From Dysgonomonas sp. UBA7710 (GTDB lineage: Bacteria; Bacteroidota; Bacteroidia; Bacteroidales; Dysgonomonadaceae), in the NCBI RefSeq assembly GCF_002482385.1, contig NZ_DLFW01000023.1, positions 1 through 64,000 on the forward strand: 64,000 bases of DNA, in the 5' to 3' direction. A model generated the notes under the pieces. It searched no databases. It was given only the letters and a program-made list of their open reading frames with translations, and had not been told where the DNA came from. Below, piece after piece: positions 7,595-16,439 of the stretch; the stretch's first letter is position 1; the number at the start of each line of letters is the position of its first letter. Position numbers and translations under genes: made by a program.

Positions 7595-9928
7595 TTATTT
7601 CTTTTTCGCTTTTCCTTTAGTCTTGGCAGCTTTTTCTTCAGTAGAGTTCACTATCTTCATTGATGCTTCAAAGTCAAGACTCTCAGGAGCTGTACCTTTA
7701 GGAATCTTGAAATTGCTTTTCTTATATGCTATATAAGGGCCATAACGACCATTTAGTATTTGCAGGTCGGCATCTTCCGTAAAGGTTTTAATCACCTTTT
7801 CCGCATCTTTTTTCCGTTTGTCCGTAATCAGAGGGATGGCCATACTTATATCTACACTAAAAGGGTCGTATCCTTTAGGTAATGATATAAATTTACCATC
7901 ATGCTTAATATACGGGCCAAACCGGCCTGTACCCACACTAACATCTTTACCTTCGAACTCGCCTATTGAACGGGGAAGTTCGAATAATTTCAAGGCTTCT
8001 TCGAGAGTAATAGAGGCTATCGACTGAGTCTTCTGCAATCCTGCAAAAAGAGGTTTGTCTGCATCTTCCTGCACTCCGATCTGCGCCATAGGGCCAAACC
8101 GGCCTATCTTTACAGAAACCTGACGGCCCGATTTAGGATCGATACCCAGTATGCGTTCCCCTATTTTATGATCGGTTTGCATATTGGTCGCCGATTCTAC
8201 TACAGGGTGAAATACTTTGTAGAACTTATCTATCAGCTTAGTCCAGTTTTCTTCCCCTTCAGCCACCTGGTCAAATTCTTTTTCCACATTGGCTGTAAAA
8301 TTATAATCCAGTATGTCAGGAAAATATTCTGTAAGAAAGTCATTGACTACCATGCCTGTATCGGTTGGAATCAACTTCCCTTTGTCAGTTCCTGTTATTT
8401 CGGTTTTTTCGGAATCTGTTATTTTGTCTTTTTTTAGTGTCAATATATTGTACTGACGTTCTGTTCCCTCTATATTTGATTTTTCTACATATTCACGGTT
8501 CTGGATTGTCGAAATAGTCGGAGCATAGGTAGATGGACGTCCGATACCCAATTCTTCCAGTTTGCGTACCAATGAGGCTTCACTATAACGGCTGGGGCGT
8601 TGGGTGAAACGCTCTGTCGCAATACTTTCTTTCATATCCATTGCCTCCTGCGGTTTTACCGGAGGTAACAGGCTGCTTTCGCTGTCAATATTTTCATCGT
8701 CAGTTCCTTCAAGGTATACATGGAGGAATCCGTCGAATTTGATAACTTCGCCGACAGCGGAGAATTTAAGGTCTTTATTATTGGATATGCCTATTGTAAT
8801 AGTTGTTTTTTCCAATTCTGCATCTGCCATTTGAGATGCGATGGTACGTTTCCAAATGAGGTCGTAGAGCTTCTTCTCCTGAGCTGTGCCGGATACTGTA
8901 TGTTCCGATATATATGTCGGGCGAATGGCCTCATGGGCTTCCTGCGCTCCTTTGCTCTTGGTCGAGAATTGACGTACTTTGGAATATTGTTTTCCGTAAA
9001 CAGATTCTATTTCATTTTTTGCGGTATTGATAGCCAGTCCCGATAGATTTACCGAGTCGGTACGCATATAGGTAATCTTTCCGGATTCGTACAGTTTCTG
9101 GGCAACCATCATCGTTAGTGATACCGGAAATCCCAGTTTGCGGGATGCTTCCTGCTGTAAAGTTGACGTAGTAAAGGGTGCGGCCGGTGATTTCTTCATC
9201 GGTTTTGTTTCCACGTCCTCTACTTTAAAACTGGCTTCTTTTAGTTTTTCAAGAAAGTCAAGCGCTTCTTTCTTTGTTTTCAGGCGCTTGCTTAATTCTG
9301 TCTTTATTTCAGTTTCAACCCCATTTTCTTTTTTTATAAAAACAGCTGTAACGCGGTAAGATGCTTCAGTCTGGAAAGCCTGAATCTCACGTTCCCGTTC
9401 TACGATAAGCCTTACAGCAACGGATTGTACCCGTCCTGCGGATAGAGCAGGTTTTACTTTACGCCAAAGTACAGGAGATAATTCAAAGCCTACAATACGA
9501 TCGAGTACCCGGCGGGCTTGTTGCGCGTCTACAAGGTTAATATCTATTTGGCGGGGATTTTCTATAGCATGAAGAATTGCATCCTTGGTTATTTCGTGAA
9601 ATGCGATTCTTTTTGTTTTCTTTTCGTCAAGTTTCAATGTTTTGAACAGATGCCAGGATATAGCTTCTCCTTCCCGGTCTTCATCGGAAGCCAGCCATAC
9701 CGTATCGGCTTCTTTGGCAGCCTTTTTTAGTTCATCTACCACCTTCTTCTTGTCACCCGGAACTTCGTACAAAGGTGTATAGCCGTTCTCCAAATCTATC
9801 CCCAAGTCTTTCTTCTTCAGGTCTCTGATGTGTCCGTAACTGGACATAACTTTAAAATCTTTGCCCAGAAACTTTTCTATAGTCTTGGCTTTAGCAGGAG
9901 ACTCAACAATTACTAAATTTTTTTGCAT
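7595..9928 (-). CDS. topA: DNA topoisomerase I
   Basis: Type IA topoisomerase that relaxes negative supercoils, 777 residues. Seen: Toprim domain at the N-terminus (ESPAKAKTI, residues 8-16; DEDREGEAISWH near 82), the active-site tyrosine in KITYMRTDS (about 295), and the conserved RPTYISEH and LGIGRPSTYAP segments. The C-terminus carries repeated Toprim_C-like units (GRFGPYIKHDGKFISLPKG, GRYGPYIAYKKS) in place of zinc fingers, and ends with a Lys/Ala-rich tail, a common Bacteroidetes arrangement. ATG at 9928; -7 box at 10006-10013. Confidence 0.97.
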   Translation of the reverse strand: MQKNLVIVESPAKAKTIEKFLGKDFKVMSSYGHIRDLKKKDLGIDLENGYTPLYEVPGDKKKVVDELKKAAKEADTVWLASDEDREGEAISWHLFKTLKLDEKKTKRIAFHEITKDAILHAIENPRQIDINLVDAQQARRVLDRIVGFELSPVLWRKVKPALSAGRVQSVAVRLIVEREREIQAFQTEASYRVTAVFIKKENGVETEIKTELSKRLKTKKEALDFLEKLKEASFKVEDVETKPMKKSPAAPFTTSTLQQEASRKLGFPVSLTMMVAQKLYESGKITYMRTDSVNLSGLAINTAKNEIESVYGKQYSKVRQFSTKSKGAQEAHEAIRPTYISEHTVSGTAQEKKLYDLIWKRTIASQMADAELEKTTITIGISNNKDLKFSAVGEVIKFDGFLHVYLEGTDDENIDSESSLLPPVKPQEAMDMKESIATERFTQRPSRYSEASLVRKLEELGIGRPSTYAPTISTIQNREYVEKSNIEGTERQYNILTLKKDKITDSEKTEITGTDKGKLIPTDTGMVVNDFLTEYFPDILDYNFTANVEKEFDQVAEGEENWTKLIDKFYKVFHPVVESATNMQTDHKIGERILGIDPKSGRQVSVKIGRFGPMAQIGVQEDADKPLFAGLQKTQSIASITLEEALKLFELPRSIGEFEGKDVSVGTGRFGPYIKHDGKFISLPKGYDPFSVDISMAIPLITDKRKKDAEKVIKTFTEDADLQILNGRYGPYIAYKKSNFKIPKGTAPESLDFEASMKIVNSTEEKAAKTKGKAKKK

Positions 9929-10005
9929 ATATTAAGGCTTATCTTGTATTATCAGGATGAATAAATTATTACCCATTCAGAAAGTTATTTTTTCTAATTG
10001 AACCG

Positions 10006-10013
10006 CAAAAGTA
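10006..10013 (-). promoter_or_regulatory. -7 promoter box of topA (TACTTTTG)
   Basis: CAAAAGTA on the plus strand, that is TACTTTTG reading toward topA, matching TAnnTTTG; 78 nt before the topA ATG. No convincing -33 element seen. Confidence 0.55.
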
Positions 10014-10214
10014 ATGATTTTGTTTTAAAAAGCAGAATAAAAAAAATGAACCCGAATAAAGGGCTGGATATTTAAGTTGTTAAGGCTTATTTTAACTAAA
10101 AGATAACAAAACCTTATTTTTCCTGTACTCTTATTCTGTGACAGCCGTTCTCTATTTTTAGTATATAGATAATTCAAATTCATTTTAATAAAAATACTCC
10201 GGTTCATATTTAAT

Positions 10215-10251
10215 AAAAATGCTCCGGAAATAAATTCTTCAGAGCATTTTT
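10215..10251 (-). terminator. terminator hairpin of the 358-residue gene
   Basis: Perfect 10-bp inverted repeat AAAAATGCTC (10215-10224) / GAGCATTTTT (10242-10251) directly after the minus-strand stop codon at 10255. The A- and T-rich arms would let it work in either direction. Confidence 0.7.
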
Positions 10252-10254
10252 TAG

Positions 10255-11331
10255 TCAATTAAATATAATAGGTTTAGCATCGGCTGTAAAATAAGAGAAT
10301 CCGGTCTCTTCAAGTTTATAGACGGATAATATTTCTTTCACTATGGGAATGAAGGTCTCAAAATCGTATATAATGAAATCAATATATGAAAAATGAAAAC
10401 CTGTAGCACCTCCCAGACTGTTAGCTATGCCATAGGGAATGACTGCCGCTGCAATTTTATCTTCTATTTCACCTCTGAAATTGACAACGTTCTCCCGGGG
10501 TATATTAATATTCTCGAAGAAAAGGAACCCGAAGATAACTCCGTTTTCTTTAGCTTCGTCAGATCGTTTATTTTCTCCGTTATAGTAATCATCTAATAAG
10601 GGTGTACATGAGGTATAGCCGGAAAATATATCCTCGCGTAATTTCCATCCTTCCTCCTGGTTCGGTTCCATCCTGTAACCGCTATATATTTCGCATGGGT
10701 TATCGAAGTTTGGCCAGCCATGATCTTTGATTGCTTTATCTATGAATGATCTGAAATCAGATATTTTCGAAGACCTTTTGTTTTGTTTTTCTTCTACAAA
10801 GTCAATATATCCGATGTATTCCATTGTATATAACTCTCCGATAAATTGATCGAGGTAGATGAAGAACATTGAATAACGTTTATTCTCATCCAATGTCATC
10901 AATTTAGGGCTATATAACTCGATGTTTATCTTGCTTTTATCATTATCAATTGCAGGGTAGATGATTATATCGTCTTCTCCCAGTCTGATATCGAACATAT
11001 CTATTATTGCGCCAGGTTTGCCATGAGCTGGTTTTGTTGAATAAAAGTTCCAATATTTTAATAGATGTTGTGGTACATATTGGAGCCAGTAATGCAGTAG
11101 CATTAGCCGGGTACGATCTCCTTCAGGCGTTAAAATGAGCTCATACTTGCCTTCATTGTTTATTCCCATTTCGAAATAAACTTTATTAAAAGCAATTTGT
11201 AAAATACTATCCACAAAATTGAGAAGAGTCTCTCCCTCAACTTTATTATCCATCATTTCCCTAATTTGGTATTCTTCTTCTGAAAAGGATTTCCAGAATT
11301 TAGCTACCCTGTTTTTTAAAGAATCTTGCAT
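10255..11331 (-). CDS. uncharacterised cytoplasmic protein
   Basis: I do not recognise this protein with confidence. From the ATG at 11331 it has 358 residues and no signal peptide or membrane segment. The N-terminal third contains LLNFVDSILQIAFNKVYFEM and ELILTPEGDRTRLMLLHYWL, the middle is acidic and aromatic (FDIRLGEDDIIIYPAIDND), and the C-terminus has IPYGIANSLGGATGFHFSYIDF. The ELxLTPEGD stretch is reminiscent of Bacteroidetes proteins of unknown function found alone or near toxin-immunity genes; that is only a resemblance. The frame is open upstream to 11367, but a TATCTTTG -7 box covers that point, so the ATG at 11331 is favoured. Single-gene unit with its own promoter and terminator. 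Confidence 0.75.
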   Translation of the reverse strand: MQDSLKNRVAKFWKSFSEEEYQIREMMDNKVEGETLLNFVDSILQIAFNKVYFEMGINNEGKYELILTPEGDRTRLMLLHYWLQYVPQHLLKYWNFYSTKPAHGKPGAIIDMFDIRLGEDDIIIYPAIDNDKSKINIELYSPKLMTLDENKRYSMFFIYLDQFIGELYTMEYIGYIDFVEEKQNKRSSKISDFRSFIDKAIKDHGWPNFDNPCEIYSGYRMEPNQEEGWKLREDIFSGYTSCTPLLDDYYNGENKRSDEAKENGVIFGFLFFENINIPRENVVNFRGEIEDKIAAAVIPYGIANSLGGATGFHFSYIDFIIYDFETFIPIVKEILSVYKLEETGFSYFTADAKPIIFN

Positions 11332-11364
11332 ATTTGTGTCTATATAATGTTCTGAACCAATGGC

Positions 11365-11372
11365 CAAAGATA
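11365..11372 (-). promoter_or_regulatory. -7 promoter box (TATCTTTG)
   Basis: CAAAGATA on the plus strand; matches TAnnTTTG and lies 33 nt before the ATG at 11331. It overlaps the farther upstream TTG at 11367, which argues against that codon as the start. Confidence 0.65.
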
Positions 11373-11466
11373 GGGATTATAATTGAATGTTAAAATATTT
11401 GTTAATTTTTTTTATATTGCAATGCTGATAACACTTGGTAGCACTAAATAGCATAGAAGAAGCATT

Positions 11467-11481
11467 GAGCCTGTGACCTTA
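11467..11481 (+). repeat. dispersed palindrome, diverged copy (GAGCCTGTGACCTTA)
   Basis: Matches the right half and centre of the AGGTCTGYGACCTTA consensus seen at 31054, 33662 and elsewhere; the left arm is degenerate here. Confidence 0.4.
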
Positions 11482-11545
11482 CGCTTAAAATTTATATTAT
11501 CAGAAGTTAAAATGCGAATATATTTTGTTTGCTGCATGTTTACTA

Positions 11546-11698
11546 AGAGCCTGAAATCGTCTTACCTTTTTTAGTCCAATGGATTTATACTATATATTCT
11601 GTTTATCATTATGAACGAGGTGAAAAATCTTCTGAAAAAAGAATTTTTGTATCTCAACATACAAAAAAAAATAAAAAGGCAAGACGATTTCAGCCTCT
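11546..11698. mobile_element. MITE-like element (153 bp, 26-bp terminal inverted repeats)
   Basis: Ends are inverted copies of AGAG(C/G)CTGAAATCGTCTT(A/G)CC followed by TTTTT: left 11546-11571, right 11673-11698, 24 of 26 positions matching. The interior has no open frame but holds two smaller hairpins (around 11631-11648 and 11645-11668). Size, structure and lack of coding capacity fit a miniature inverted-repeat transposable element or an internally deleted insertion sequence. I do not see a clear target-site duplication and cannot name the parent family. Confidence 0.6.
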
Positions 11699-11794
11699 CA
11701 TATTTCAAAAGACGATACAGTTCTTAATTGCTGTACATTGTTGTATAAATGAAATATCGGGAGATATTTTATTGCGATATGTAACACATAATTT

Positions 11795-11814
11795 ATAACT
11801 CATAACTCATAACT
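11795..11814 (+). repeat. ATAACTC heptamer array
   Basis: Two perfect ATAACTC units and a third lacking its last base, in tandem, ending 7 nt before the ileS -7 box. The same heptamer occurs in inverted arrays at 28825-28893. Confidence 0.65.
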
Positions 11815-11820
11815 TTTTAT

Positions 11821-11828
11821 TATCTTTG
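11821..11828 (+). promoter_or_regulatory. -7 promoter box of ileS (TATCTTTG)
   Basis: Perfect TAnnTTTG match, 35 nt before the ileS ATG. Confidence 0.65.
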
Positions 11829-11863
11829 CCCTCAATTTTTTTAATGCATGTTTTATACACACT

Positions 11864-14800
11864 ATGAGTAAGCAGTTTTCAGAATACAATCGGTTTAACT
11901 TGTCCGATATCAACAAAGAGATATTGGAAAAGTGGGATAGGGAGAACATATTCCAACAAAGTCTGGATGTACGCGCTGGAGCTCCGTCGTTTGTTTTTTA
12001 CGAAGGACCTCCATCGGCAAACGGAATGCCCGGTATTCACCATGTAATGGCACGTGCAGTAAAAGATATTTTCTGTAGGTATAAGACAATGAAAGGTTTT
12101 CTGGTCAACCGTAAGGCCGGATGGGATACACATGGCTTGCCTGTGGAGCTTTCGGTTGAGAAAAAATTAGGTATAACCAAAGAAGATATCGGTAAAAAAA
12201 TATCGGTAGAAGAATATAATAACGCTTGCCGCAAGGAAGTGATGAAATATACCGGAGAGTGGGAAAACCTGACCCGCATTATGGGGTACTGGGTAGACAT
12301 GAACGATCCTTATGTAACATACGACAGCCGTTATATAGAAACGCTTTGGTACTTACTGAACGAATTATATAAGAAAGGATACCTTTATAAAGGATATACT
12401 ATACAGCCTTATTCTCCTGCTGCGGGTACAGGGCTTAGTACACACGAATTGAACCAGCCCGGAGCATATCGCGATGTAAAAGATACGACTTGTGTAGCGC
12501 AGTTTAAGATTAAGTCACCAAAAGCGGAGATGTCTCAGTTTGGTGATGCTTATTTTCTTGCATGGACTACTACTCCGTGGACATTGCCTTCGAATACGGC
12601 TTTGGCAGTAGGGCCGGATATCACTTATGTTGCCGTTCAGAGCTACAATCCGTATACAGGCAATAAAATGACTTCTGTGCTTGCAAAATCGCTTATATTC
12701 AGCATGTTCAATGAGAAGGCCAAAGATGTCGCGCTGGAAGACTACAAGCAGGGAGATAAACTGATACCGTATAAGATAGTAGGAGAGTGGAGAGGTTCTG
12801 ATCTTGTAGGTATGGAGTATGAGCAGCTGATACCGTGGATGAATCCGGGTAATGGTGCGTTCCGTGTACTGGCCGGAGATTTTGTAACTACAGATGATGG
12901 TACCGGTATCGTGCACATAGCGCCTACTTTTGGAGCGGACGACGCCAGGGTTGCGAAAGAAAATGGGGTGCCGGCTTTGTTGCTGTTGGATAAAGATGGC
13001 AATCAACGCCCAATGGTAGACCTTACAGGTAAATACTTCCGTCTCGAAGATATCGACCCTGAATATCTGAAAACGAATGTAAATGTAGATTTATATAAAG
13101 AATACGCGGGCCGTTATGTAAAGAATGAATATGACGATACACTGCCTGCCGATGCCAATACGCTCGATATAGACCTTAGCGTAATGCTCAAGCTGGCTAA
13201 TCAGGCCTTTAAGATAGAGCGTCAGGTGCATAATTATCCGCACTGCTGGCGTACAGATAAACCTGTGTTGTATTATCCGCTGGATAGCTGGTTTATACGC
13301 ACTACAGCCAGTCGCGAACGTTTAATGGAACTGAATGAAACGATCAACTGGAAGCCTCAGTCTACAGGTACAGGCCGTTTTGGTAAATGGCTGGAGAATC
13401 TTCAGGACTGGAATCTGAGCCGTAGCCGTTATTGGGGTACACCTTTGCCTATATGGAGGACAGAGGATGGCAAAGAGGAAAAATGTATCGGCTCCATAAA
13501 AGAACTCTATGCAGAAATGCAAAAGGCTGTTGATGCCGGATTTATGAAAGAAATACCTTGGAAGGGTTTTGAAATAGGAAATCTGGACAAGGCTAATTAT
13601 GAGAAAATAGACCTGCACCGCCCATATGTGGATAATATAGTATTGGTTTCGGAGTCGGGCAAACCGATGAAACGTGAGGCTGATCTTATAGACGTATGGT
13701 TCGATTCGGGCGCTATGCCGTTTGCACAGGTGTTTTATCCGAATATAAGTGAAGAGGAGTTCTCGAAAGTTTATCCTGCCGATTTCATAGCAGAAGGGGT
13801 TGACCAGACCCGCGGATGGTTCTTCACACTGCATGCTATATCTACAATGGTAAAGGACAGTATATCATTCAAGAATGTCGTTTCCAATGGCCTTGTATTG
13901 GATAAGAATGGTAATAAAATGTCTAAAAGCCGAGGAAACGGAGTAGATCCGTTCTCTACAATCGAAAAATATGGCTCCGATCCGTTGCGCTGGTATATGA
14001 TTACCAATGCTTCGCCTTGGGATAATCTGAAGTTCGATATAGAAGGGGTAGAAGAAGTACGCCGTAAATTTTTCGGAACATTATACAATACTTATTCGTT
14101 CTTTGCATTATATGCCAACGTGGATGGTTTCACTTTTAGCGAAAAGTTGATACCTGTAAACGAAAGACCGGAAATAGACCGCTGGATAATATCTCTGCTG
14201 AACACACTTGTAAAAGATGTGGATGAGTATTATGAAACATATGAGCCAACAAAGGCCGGACGTGCGATCTCTGATTTTGTGAATGACAATCTGAGTAACT
14301 GGTATGTCCGTCTGAACAGAAAACGTTTCTGGGGTGGCGAAATGACAAAAGATAAATTGTCTGCTTACCAGACGTTATATACATGTCTTGAGACAGTAGC
14401 AAAACTGATGGCTCCTATTTCTCCGTTTTACTCGGATAAACTGTTCTGTGACTTGATCGCAGTGACAGGAAAGGAAAAAGCACCATCGGTACATCTGTCG
14501 GATTATCCGGCATATGACGCTTCCGTTGTGGATAAGACTCTGGAAGAACGTATGCAGATAGCACAGGATATATCATCGGCAGTATTGGCTCTCCGTCGCA
14601 AAGAGAGTGTGAAGGTACGCCAGCCGCTTATGCAGATAATGATACCTATCCTAAACGATAAGCAGGAACAGGATATAGAAGCCGTGCGCGACCTTATATT
14701 GAATGAGGTGAATGTGAAAGAGCTTAAATATGTCGGTGGTTCGGAAGGTATTTTTGTGAAGAAGGTAAAACCGGATTTTAAGAAACTGGGGCCTCGTTAT

Positions 14801-15277
14801 GGTAAGATAATGAAGCAATTAGCTGTTGAGGTACAGAATATGCCACAGGATGCAATTGCCGCATTCGAAAAAGAGGGCAGCTATACTTTCGATGTGGAAG
14901 GGCAGACAGCTACGATAGAACTGGCTGATGTAGAAATAATATCGGAAGATATACCCGGCTGGCTGGTCGCTAGTGCAGGAAAGTTGACAGTGGCACTGGA
15001 TGTAACCATAACTGAAGATTTACGAAAAGAAGGTATTGCCCGCGAATTGGTGAACCGTATACAAAATATCCGTAAATCGAGCGGTTTTGATATAACAGAC
15101 CGGATAAATATAAAAATATCTGATCAGGAGCAGATAAGAAGTACAGTATCAGAATATAAAGAATATATAGCATCGCAGGTGCTGGCTGATAATATAGAGC
15201 TTGGAAATGTGGAAAACGGTCAGGAAATTGACATGGATGATTATATTTTACAGGTGTCTGTAGATAAAGTCAGATAA
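11864..15277 (+). CDS. ileS: isoleucyl-tRNA synthetase
   Basis: Charges tRNA-Ile with isoleucine, 1137 residues. Seen: class I HIGH-type motif in PPSANGMPGIHHVMAR (residues 49-64), an inserted CP1 editing domain with AWTTTPWTLPSNTAL (about 231-245) and DDGTGIVHIAPTFGADD (about 344-360), the KMSKSRGNGVDP motif (about 685), and an anticodon-binding domain. The length, the long C-terminal extension and the absence of the C-terminal zinc-finger of E. coli-type enzymes suggest the eukaryote-like IleS class, which in other bacteria is insensitive to mupirocin; that property is inferred. First gene of the ileS-dksA/traR-lspA-DUF4296 run. ATG start with a -7 box close upstream. Confidence 0.98.
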   Translation: MSKQFSEYNRFNLSDINKEILEKWDRENIFQQSLDVRAGAPSFVFYEGPPSANGMPGIHHVMARAVKDIFCRYKTMKGFLVNRKAGWDTHGLPVELSVEKKLGITKEDIGKKISVEEYNNACRKEVMKYTGEWENLTRIMGYWVDMNDPYVTYDSRYIETLWYLLNELYKKGYLYKGYTIQPYSPAAGTGLSTHELNQPGAYRDVKDTTCVAQFKIKSPKAEMSQFGDAYFLAWTTTPWTLPSNTALAVGPDITYVAVQSYNPYTGNKMTSVLAKSLIFSMFNEKAKDVALEDYKQGDKLIPYKIVGEWRGSDLVGMEYEQLIPWMNPGNGAFRVLAGDFVTTDDGTGIVHIAPTFGADDARVAKENGVPALLLLDKDGNQRPMVDLTGKYFRLEDIDPEYLKTNVNVDLYKEYAGRYVKNEYDDTLPADANTLDIDLSVMLKLANQAFKIERQVHNYPHCWRTDKPVLYYPLDSWFIRTTASRERLMELNETINWKPQSTGTGRFGKWLENLQDWNLSRSRYWGTPLPIWRTEDGKEEKCIGSIKELYAEMQKAVDAGFMKEIPWKGFEIGNLDKANYEKIDLHRPYVDNIVLVSESGKPMKREADLIDVWFDSGAMPFAQVFYPNISEEEFSKVYPADFIAEGVDQTRGWFFTLHAISTMVKDSISFKNVVSNGLVLDKNGNKMSKSRGNGVDPFSTIEKYGSDPLRWYMITNASPWDNLKFDIEGVEEVRRKFFGTLYNTYSFFALYANVDGFTFSEKLIPVNERPEIDRWIISLLNTLVKDVDEYYETYEPTKAGRAISDFVNDNLSNWYVRLNRKRFWGGEMTKDKLSAYQTLYTCLETVAKLMAPISPFYSDKLFCDLIAVTGKEKAPSVHLSDYPAYDASVVDKTLEERMQIAQDISSAVLALRRKESVKVRQPLMQIMIPILNDKQEQDIEAVRDLILNEVNVKELKYVGGSEGIFVKKVKPDFKKLGPRYGKIMKQLAVEVQNMPQDAIAAFEKEGSYTFDVEGQTATIELADVEIISEDIPGWLVASAGKLTVALDVTITEDLRKEGIARELVNRIQNIRKSSGFDITDRINIKISDQEQIRSTVSEYKEYIASQVLADNIELGNVENGQEIDMDDYILQVSVDKVR

Positions 15278-15333
15278 AAGGATTATCTTTAATAAAATTA
15301 AAACAGGATGTTTAACTTTTAAAACGTAAAGTT

Positions 15334-15714
15334 ATGGCAGAAAAAACAAGATACACAGACGAGGAATTGAACGAATTCCGTGATATTATCCTCGAAAAGC
15401 TAAATAAAGCTAAGAAAGAATACGATGAATTGAGAGCGGCTATAACAAATGCCGACGGGAATGACGTAACTGATACTTCTCCTACTTTTAAAGTGTTGGA
15501 AGAAGGGGCATCTACTTTATCGAAGGAAGAAGCTGGACGTCTGGCTCAACGCCAGATGAAGTTTATACAAAACTTGCAATCGGCGCTTATCCGTATAGAG
15601 AATAAGACATATGGCATCTGCCGTGAAACAGGTAAGTTGATTCCGAAAGAACGTTTACGTGCTGTTCCTCATGCTACTTTAAGTATCGAGGCTAAGAACA
15701 GCGGAGTAAAATAA
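15334..15714 (+). CDS. DksA/TraR-family zinc-finger-like protein
   Basis: A 126-residue protein with the DksA/TraR plan: long N-terminal helical hairpin (about 8-90) and a short C-terminal globular motif, GICRETGKLIPKERLRAVPHA. In E. coli DksA the C4 zinc site and coiled-coil tip let the protein enter the RNA polymerase secondary channel and act with ppGpp. Here only one cysteine remains, so the zinc site is degenerate, as is usual for the Bacteroidetes members. The conserved neighbours ileS and lspA support the assignment. The 3' flank has a terminator-like inverted repeat (15740-15779). Confidence 0.88.
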   Translation: MAEKTRYTDEELNEFRDIILEKLNKAKKEYDELRAAITNADGNDVTDTSPTFKVLEEGASTLSKEEAGRLAQRQMKFIQNLQSALIRIENKTYGICRETGKLIPKERLRAVPHATLSIEAKNSGVK

Positions 15715-15739
15715 TAAGAAATAAGCCGTAGATGAAGAG

Positions 15740-15779
15740 GAAGAAAAAATAGATGTAACGATATTTCTGTTTTTTCTTC
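15740..15779 (+). terminator. terminator-like inverted repeat after the dksA/traR gene
   Basis: GAAGAAAAAA (15740-15749) pairs with TTTTTTCTTC (15770-15779), with further weaker pairing outward (CCGTA / TACGG). It may terminate or attenuate transcription before lspA. Confidence 0.45.
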
Positions 15780-15810
15780 GTTTTCTTTACGGAACTAGTA
15801 TATTAATTGT

Positions 15811-16437
15811 ATGGATAATAAAAATCGGGGGCTGATCGCAATATTAGTTATTGCATTAATTATAATTATAGACCAGGCATCCAAAATCTGGGTAAAAACT
15901 CATATGTCTCTTTACGAGTCCATTGAGATTACCAGTTGGTTCAAGATTTATTTTGTAGAGAATCCCGGTATGGCTTTTGGCTGGAAGCTGGGAGGTAAAT
16001 TGTTCCTCTCGTTATTCCGTATTGTGGCCATTTTCTTTATAGGCTATTATCTGTACAGATTGGTTAAGCAAAGTTATAAAGGCGGTTATATTGCCTGTAT
16101 AGCCCTTATTCTTGCAGGAGCATTCGGTAATATTATTGACAGCGTATTCTACGGGGAAATATTCTCTGCCAGTTATCAGGGACATGTTGCGTCATTTGTT
16201 TCGTTGGGAGAAGGTTATTCCAGCTGGCTTCACGGAAATGTAGTGGATATGCTTTACTTTCCGCTTATAAATGGAACATTCCCGTCGTGGTTCCCTGTAT
16301 GGGGAGGAGAAGACTTTATCTTTTTCAGCCCTATATTTAATATTGCTGATTCTGCTATTACGGTCGGTATTTTTATACTTCTTATTTTCTATCGCAAGAC
16401 ATTATCGGTATCTTTGGAGAAAAAAGATAAAGCCTGA
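15811..16437 (+). CDS. lspA: lipoprotein signal peptidase (signal peptidase II)
   Basis: Cleaves the signal peptide of prolipoproteins after lipid attachment; inner-membrane aspartic protease. Seen in 208 residues: N-terminal membrane segment with IDQASKIWVK (20-29), ENPGMAFG (about 50-57), and the two catalytic-Asp boxes, GAFGNIIDSVFYG (about 107-119) and FNIADSAITVG (about 175-185). Longer than E. coli LspA because of an insertion after the first catalytic box (about 120-160), typical of Bacteroidetes. The stop is 2 bp before the ATG of the DUF4296 lipoprotein gene. Confidence 0.96.
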   Translation: MDNKNRGLIAILVIALIIIIDQASKIWVKTHMSLYESIEITSWFKIYFVENPGMAFGWKLGGKLFLSLFRIVAIFFIGYYLYRLVKQSYKGGYIACIALILAGAFGNIIDSVFYGEIFSASYQGHVASFVSLGEGYSSWLHGNVVDMLYFPLINGTFPSWFPVWGGEDFIFFSPIFNIADSAITVGIFILLIFYRKTLSVSLEKKDKA

Positions 16438-16439
16438 TT

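Larger units (their letters stand above)
9929..10254. other. intergenic region between topA and the 358-residue gene
   Basis: No credible gene. It holds the topA -7 box (10006-10013), a direct repeat of the form TTTAATAAAAAT(A/G)CTCCGG at 10184-10202 and 10209-10227, and a terminator hairpin at 10215-10251 that partly overlaps the second repeat. Confidence 0.7.
11373..11863. other. intergenic region upstream of ileS
   Basis: About 490 bp without a credible gene. It holds a diverged copy of the AGGTCTGYGACCT palindrome (11467-11481), a 153-bp MITE-like element (11546-11698), an ATAACTC heptamer array (11795-11814) and the ileS -7 box (11821-11828). Confidence 0.75.

Noticed and set aside
10025..10258. 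77-codon minus-strand frame after topA.
   Set aside because: Covers the direct repeats and terminator hairpin; no domain, no promoter.
12515..13834. Long minus-strand frames (163 and 170 codons) within ileS.
   Set aside because: Shadows of a strongly coding gene.
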